The position numbers and the translations under genes are program-made. Source: Cynocephalus volans (taxonomy: Eukaryota > Chordata > Mammalia > Dermoptera > Cynocephalidae). Taken from it: a stretch of 64,000 nucleotides of DNA. Shown here in pieces: positions 33,745-64,000 of the stretch. Within the stretch, counting starts at the first letter, position 1. The number at the start of each line of letters is the position of its first letter. The notes under the pieces are model-generated. The model saw only the letters and a program-made list of their open reading frames with translations. It did not search any database and was not told the DNA's origin. Location of the stretch: contig NC_084460.1 of assembly GCF_027409185.1 (NCBI RefSeq), forward strand, positions 145,436,569 through 145,500,568, read 5' to 3'.

Positions 33745-34150
33745 TATAGTCTGTTTTGTGTTGCTATAACAGAAACACCTGAGACTGGGTAATTTATAAA
33801 GGAAAGAGGTTTATTTGCCTTACGATTCTGGGACAGCTGCATCTGGCGTAGGACTCAGGCTGCTTCTACTCATGGCGGAAAGTGGCAGGCAGCCGGCGAG
33901 TACAAGCAGATCACATGGTGAGAGGAAGCAAGAAGGAGAGAGAAGGTGCCAGGGTCTTTGTAAGCAATGAGCTCTCACGGGAACTAATCGAGCTAGAACT
34001 CACTCATTAATCCCCCCGCCCCCAGGGAGAGCATTAATCCATTCATGAGGTATCCACCCCCACGACTCATTCAGTTTCCAACACTGCCACATTGGCGATC
34101 AAATTTCCACATGACTTTTGGAGGGGACAACACATGCAAACTCCATCAAG
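33745..34150 (-). mobile_element. MST/THE1-like MaLR solo LTR
   Basis: The + strand is the reverse of an MST-type LTR: 'tagtctgttttgtgttgctataacagaaacacctgagactgggtaatttataaaggaaagaggtttatttg', 'ctcatggcggaaag', 'cacatggtgagagg', 'gagctctcacgggaactaatcgagctagaactcac' and 'gacttttggaggggacaacac'. No internal retroviral region is attached. The family matters for the taxon guess. Confidence 0.8.
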
Positions 34151-34240
34151 TACCTTTAGTGATACAAACCTAATAAGCTAATCTAACATTTAGTTTCTAA
34201 AAATTCAATGTGAGCAATGTATTGGGGTCCCCAAGACCAT

Positions 34241-34625
34241 CTGTATTAGTCCATTTCTGTTGCTTATAATAAAATACCTGAAACTGGGTTATTTATAAGA
34301 AACAGTATTTATTGCTTATAGTTTTGGAGGCTGGGAAGTCCAAAGTCCAGGGAACATATCAGAAGAGAGCCTTATTGGTGGGTAATGACTCTTCACAGCA
34401 AAGCAGGATGCCACGTTGCCAAATGGTGGAAGCAGAGAGAGCTAACTCCTCACTCCTTTTAAAGCCCTCACAACTACACCCGTGACCACCATTAAACCAT
34501 ACAATCTAATCACCTCTTAAAGGTCCCACCTTTCAACTACAATAATAACATTTCCCACCTTCTTAACACTGTTACAGTGGGGACCAAGCCTCAGTGAGTT
34601 TGGAGGGACATCCAGTCCACAGCAC
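34241..34625 (-). mobile_element. Second MaLR-type LTR (antisense)
   Basis: 'ctgtattagtccatttctgttgcttataataaaatacctgaaactgggttatttataag', 'gttttggaggctgggaagtccaaagtccaggg', 'aatctaatcacctcttaaaggtcccacc' and 'gtttggagggacatccagtccacagcacc' resemble an antisense MaLR LTR. It lies about 90 bp from the preceding LTR in the same orientation but has a different sequence. Confidence 0.65.
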
Positions 34626-35879
34626 CATCTAGGTTCAGTAATTTGCTTGGAGGACTCTGGGCTGATCATGCTGGAGAGACCAGACACAACGTTCCGAGGG
34701 TTTTCTCCCAGTGAAGTGGCACTAGATATGTTTAATTGCTCCAGCAGCTAGTTGTGTCAACTGTGTGAAATGTTGCCAACCCGGGAAGTTCATTAGAGGC
34801 CCAGGGTTTTTGTGGGGGCTGGTCACATAGGCAGCTTCTGCCTGTCACGTACCAGAATTCCATATCCCAGAAGGAAAGCAGATGCTCAGTATAAACTTTA
34901 TTGTTTGTACATTTTAGGGTAGTAAGCCACTCCTATCAGTTAATGGTGGTGGGAACCCCCGCAAAATCTAAGTTCCCAGATGTCAGCCACAGGCTGGCCT
35001 TTCAAATTATAGCAGTCAAGCCTGCTATCGTAACTCTTGTGCACAAGCAGTGCTCCTTATGAATCTATTTTCATATCTCCTAGTATTTCTGTATTACTTC
35101 AGAGTTCCAAGTACTAGCAGTGCTTTGTCTCACTGAAGCTTTGATTTTTTCATTGATCTTTAAGTTAGTCTTTTTGACTTAAAAGGAAGAGGAAATATTT
35201 TCAGAAAATATGTCTCATATCTTAAAACACTAAAGTTTATCAATTTGTATTAGTTTCCCACCACGGTCCTGTGTTTCCTTACCAAAAGCACTTGATCTTT
35301 AGAAAGAACTGAGCTGTTTCTGGGTATGAAATTTAGAAGCTAAAATGAGATCATTAGAGAGTTTTATATTTTGACTTTTCTACTTCCTAATTTGTTCAGT
35401 TTACAACTGAGTTGCATTCTAAAGGTTCTTAAATAAATTGGTTGTTGTAATGTGTAACACATTATTCTAGGATGCTTACTTCCCAGGCCAGACCACTAAT
35501 TCTGCTTAGTCTACAGAGTAGCTGAAATACCGCTTAGTTATAATGACAAAAGAGCAGAAAACAGTATTCTTGCAATTCAGAAATAGGAAACCATAACATT
35601 TATAATAGATAAGTCACTGGTCTTTGGGAAAATTAGGTTTTTTATAAGCAGTGGTTTCTTAACCTTGTGGGGGGAGACAGGGATAGCTCCCTTCTCAGAA
35701 AAAAACAAAACAAAAAAAATAAGTACGTCAAAATAGATTTTTGCTTCTCAGGAAATCTATGGAATCTGAATTATAGTTCTTGAACCCAGGCTGGGGAGAC
35801 TTTACATTGTGTGACAGTAGTTGTGGTTTGGGGTGGTTCTGAGAGAAGCTTGGAAACACTGGGAGTGTTGCTCCTCTTG

Positions 35880-36010
35880 GTCCTCAGAAGCGTATCATGT
35901 TCCATCAGCATCCGTGTCCCCTGGGAGCTTGGTAGAAATACAGAATCTCTCTGATCTAGTGAGTCAAAATCTGCATTTTGGCATGATGCCCAGGTGATCT
36001 GTGATTAAGG
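35880..36010 (+). mobile_element. MER5A-like hAT remnant
   Basis: 'catcagcatccgtgtcccctgggagcttggtagaaatacagaatctc', 'gagtcaaaatctgcattttggcatgatgcccaggtgatctg' follows MER5A. Confidence 0.75.
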
Positions 36011-36634
36011 TGTTTAAATTTGGAGAAGAGGGATGTTAGGTTAATGATGTTACTTTATTATATCTCATTTCAGTTAAAAGATTTACAGCTTTTTGAAGAT
36101 TTGGTCTATAGATATTTCTAGCCTTCACTTTTTGGCCCCTAAGTAGTTTTTTTAATGAGGGAGGGGTTCTGATAAAGTGGCAGTTTTCAGGAATAAGCTC
36201 AGATTGGGAAGCGAGGAGGTTCAGGTGTTGGTGAAGGAGACAGGATCAGGCAGCTTCTTGCTCCAGCCACCAGGTGACACCACTGGTCCAGGGCACTGTG
36301 GTTTCCTCCTGAACAGCAGTTGAGGGTGGTGCCTTGGTGAGGAGCACCTGGGAGAGGGCAACTGTGGGTTGTTCTTCGGTCAAGTGTTTGTTACTCAGAA
36401 AACATCTAATTAGAGTTGGGACCTGGTCTGATTGCAGCCACATTCAAGATTTTTGACTTTGCTTTGTCAATGGCCACAGACAAAACCTGTGACTAGGAAC
36501 TGCTGAGACAGTTGAATGGTTTAGTTTGGAATAATTATCTCTCCTAATAAACAGTGAATTCCACCACTTAGTGCTTATGTCCAAGAAAATTATGTTTTCC
36601 TTTAGATGAATATGTAATCTGAGTGGTGGTTGAG

Positions 36635-36710
36635 GCCGACTCATATCTTGGAAGAAATGGCATTGGCTTAAGGCTGTCTCATACCCTGGAGGAAGTAGCA
36701 TTGCCTTACG
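36635..36710 (+). repeat. Imperfect 38-bp tandem duplication upstream of RIOX2 exon 2
   Basis: Units 36635-36672 and 36673-36710 share CTCATA, CTTGGA/CCTGGA, GAA, GCATTG and CTTA in register, about three-quarters identical by eye. The second unit ends about 110 bp before the exon. Confidence 0.7.
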
Positions 36711-36821
36711 AAGAACTCTCATGAGGGCGTAATGGTCATGCAAGTTGTGTGTGTATGATCCACTAACATCAACACTGGCACTCCGGCAAACCTAATCACA
36801 TGTGTTTTGTTCTTTTGGCAG

Positions 36822-54991
<18,170 letters not shown>

Positions 54992-55300
54992 TGCCTTTGC
55001 AGAATCAAATATCTACTATTTTATGTGCACATGTTAAGAGAAAAGTGAAGATTTAAGTGTTCGGTAGCCCCTCTTGTTTTGAGTCAACAGACTGGGTAGG
55101 AGGAACAGCTACACACATAAGCCAAGGAAAATTCAAAGTTCCTTACCTGTGTATCCACTAACATGAGACTCACCTGTTATAGGGCCCATATGTACTAACA
55201 GGAAGAAAGAACGGCATACCACTAAGTATCCCAAAAAGTGACCACCCCATACTTTTAACAAGTTTATTTAGTTCAGTGTGGTAGAAAAGGCACAAACTCC

Positions 55301-55306
55301 AATAAA
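55301..55306 (+). terminator. RIOX2: Candidate RIOX2 poly(A) signal
   Basis: AATAAA about 310 bases after the RIOX2 stop. A second lies at 55497-55502; which one is used cannot be decided. Confidence 0.5.
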
Positions 55307-56021
55307 TCATTTAGAATTAAATGTTGTTAACCTGGCTTTATCTTTGTTCTTTGGAAGAAACAAGTTCTTTAGAGAGCTTCCTTGGCTCTAGAAAAATTTT
55401 ATAAACAGTTAACATGAAGAAGAAAAATTTTTAACTTGGTTTTTTACAGTGAAAATATACATATCTTTGTGTATACATAGACTCCACCCCCATTAAAATA
55501 AAGTTATCCCTGTAACATAAGTTTCATTAAATAATACTGCCACTCCAATGAGGAACATTCAACATCTATGGACAGCAGGGAGTTTTACAGATGCTGCTTA
55601 AAATATGACAAGAGAAGAACCTGAGATTGGAGGGAAAAAAACCCAAATATTTACATGGAAAGACCAAGTCTATAAAAAATACTCAAAATAGTAGGTCTTT
55701 GAGTTTAAACTATTCACTGTCATTTTACATTCTAAAGTGCATATAGGTTGCTATTTTTTAAAATATCACTGGAGAATTTAACATTTCTATATAAAAAGAG
55801 CATTTTCTTGCTCTCCGACAAAAGTTGGGGATGAAAGGAACAGTTGTCTTGATGTAAGTTTAAATCCAACTCAGAAAGGAAAATGCTTGTCAATTGTGCA
55901 GTTAAAGATGGTAAAGATTACTGGAAACTAAGTCAAAGATGATGTCCTACCTGATTTTGCTTAAATGAATGCGAGTGAAAAACTGAGTTTTCTATCATTT
56001 GGTAGAGAAATCAACTCCATC

Positions 56022-56027
56022 TTTATT
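56022..56027 (-). terminator. CRYBG3: Candidate CRYBG3 poly(A) signal
   Basis: AATAAA on the minus strand, about 815 bases after the CRYBG3 stop. Another minus-strand AATAAA at 55263-55268 would make the transcript overlap RIOX2 3' UTR. Confidence 0.4.
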
Positions 56028-56840
56028 TGCAAAGTAAGATGGTAAGGTCAGGGCTCAAATACTACTTCATTTTAATTTGAAGATTTGAGATTTCCCTTTG
56101 CTTCAGGCAGACAGTATAAGATTAGGCAATTTTTTCTTTAAGTGACATAGTCTTTATAAACACTTCTCCTTGAGGACAGATCAGGCAAAATTTAGGGTGA
56201 GGTCTCAGCACCAGGGTAGGTAACCAGTCTTTTCGCCTAAAGGGATGTGAGTGCAAGATTGGCCATAGGTTACTTGTGCTTTTTTCCTAACAAAGCTGAG
56301 GTCCCTCTCTTGAGTCAGTTACAAGTATAAAGACTTATGGGGTGCTTCAGTTAGTTAGAAAAGCCTCAGTACAGAAACTTTAAGGTTTATCTAAATAGCA
56401 GCTTATTAAGGTTAATTAAATACGTTTTTCAGGTATTGCTAAAAATTACTCATCTTTTTGCAAAAGTTTGACTTGACCTATGGGAATTTTTCCCCTGTGC
56501 TTTACACACATACAAGCATCTAGTAGGATATTAATAACTAATACGGGGTGACCAGTGTCCTGTAATGGGCTATCAGGAATAGGATTCGTGTGGTAGATAG
56601 AAAATACAGACTTCAGCAAACTTGCCCACCAAACTGGAGATCAATCAGGAATAGAACCTTTCCCAGAAATCATAACATTGTCTTCATAGGAACACGGAAT
56701 AACTGGCAAGAATATTTTGAGCTTTTCCAGTGTTAACAGCAATAGTCTTAGAGCTTGGGGAAGAAGTTCATTCTGCTCAGTAATCCAGGACTGGAGGACA
56801 GTAGCTTCCTTTGCTCTTCCTATGGGTGCTGTAGATTCTC

Positions 56841-64000
<7,160 letters not shown>

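Larger units (their letters stand above)
31107..36821 (+). other. RIOX2: RIOX2 intron 1
   Basis: The first 400 bases are still CpG island. Further on are a MER8-like Tigger, a MER5-like remnant, an L2 piece, two MaLR-type LTRs in tandem orientation, another MER5A, and a 38-bp tandem duplication close to exon 2. Nothing recognisable in 32.9-33.7 and 34.7-35.8 kb. An hAT-like end, GCAGTGGTTTCTTAACC, is present near 35650. Confidence 0.75.
54992..56840. other. Tail-to-tail 3' UTR region of RIOX2 (+) and CRYBG3 (-)
   Basis: 1.85 kb between the two stop codons. Plus-strand AATAAA at 55301-55306 and 55497-55502 are candidate RIOX2 polyadenylation signals. Minus-strand AATAAA (TTTATT on +) at 56022-56027 and 55263-55268 are candidates for CRYBG3. 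No repeat was recognised. Confidence 0.7.

Overview
The window is spliced eukaryotic DNA from a placental mammal. It is AT-rich, with small exons separated by long introns, one CpG island, and ancient mammalian repeats throughout (MIR, L2, hAT/Charlie, Tigger, mariner and MaLR-type LTRs). Reading the exons by eye gives three neighbouring genes in the order GABRR3 > RIOX2 > < CRYBG3. From memory this matches human 3q11.2 read in reverse. No Alu, B1/B2, ruminant or carnivore SINE was recognised. MST/THE1-like LTR sequence, Tigger elements and Hsmar2-like mariners are present. I therefore favour a non-simian member of the primate/colugo/tree-shrew group, possibly a colugo, at low confidence. All repeat family names come from recognition by eye.

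1-17.8 kb: the 3' part of GABRR3 (GABA-A receptor rho-3) on the + strand. Three exons encode TM1, TM2-TM3, and the intracellular loop plus TM4. The introns hold a decayed mariner transposase, an internally deleted Charlie-type hAT, and several MIR and L2 copies.

17.8-31.0 kb: intergenic. It contains a 34-nt U2 snRNA retrocopy with perfect target-site duplications, a GC-richer segment of about 1.5 kb that I could not classify, MER20, MLT1 and Tigger copies, and an unassigned sequence present twice, 2 kb apart.

31.0-55.5 kb: RIOX2 (MINA53), complete. The CpG-island promoter and non-coding exon 1 lie at about 31.0-31.1 kb and nine coding exons span 36860-54991. The spliced exons give an uninterrupted 465-residue protein with the JmjC iron ligands H179, D181 and H240. 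Two CACGTG E-boxes sit at the promoter, fitting its known induction by MYC. Intron 5 carries an immediate stop codon and a good polyadenylation signal, so a short isoform is possible.

55-64 kb: the 3' end of CRYBG3 on the - strand. Four coding exons encode the end of the last beta-gamma-crystallin region and a C-terminal ricin-type beta-trefoil with three QxW motifs. RIOX2 and CRYBG3 converge, with 1.85 kb between their stop codons, so their 3' UTRs may overlap. A 5'-truncated L1 with clear target-site duplications lies 126 bp from a CRYBG3 exon.

The three genes act separately: a chloride channel subunit, a nuclear/nucleolar oxygenase and a crystallin-like cytoplasmic protein. I found no undescribed multi-gene system. 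The most interesting items are the possible RIOX2 short isoform, the promoter repeats and E-boxes, the U2 retrocopy, and the unclassified repeats.
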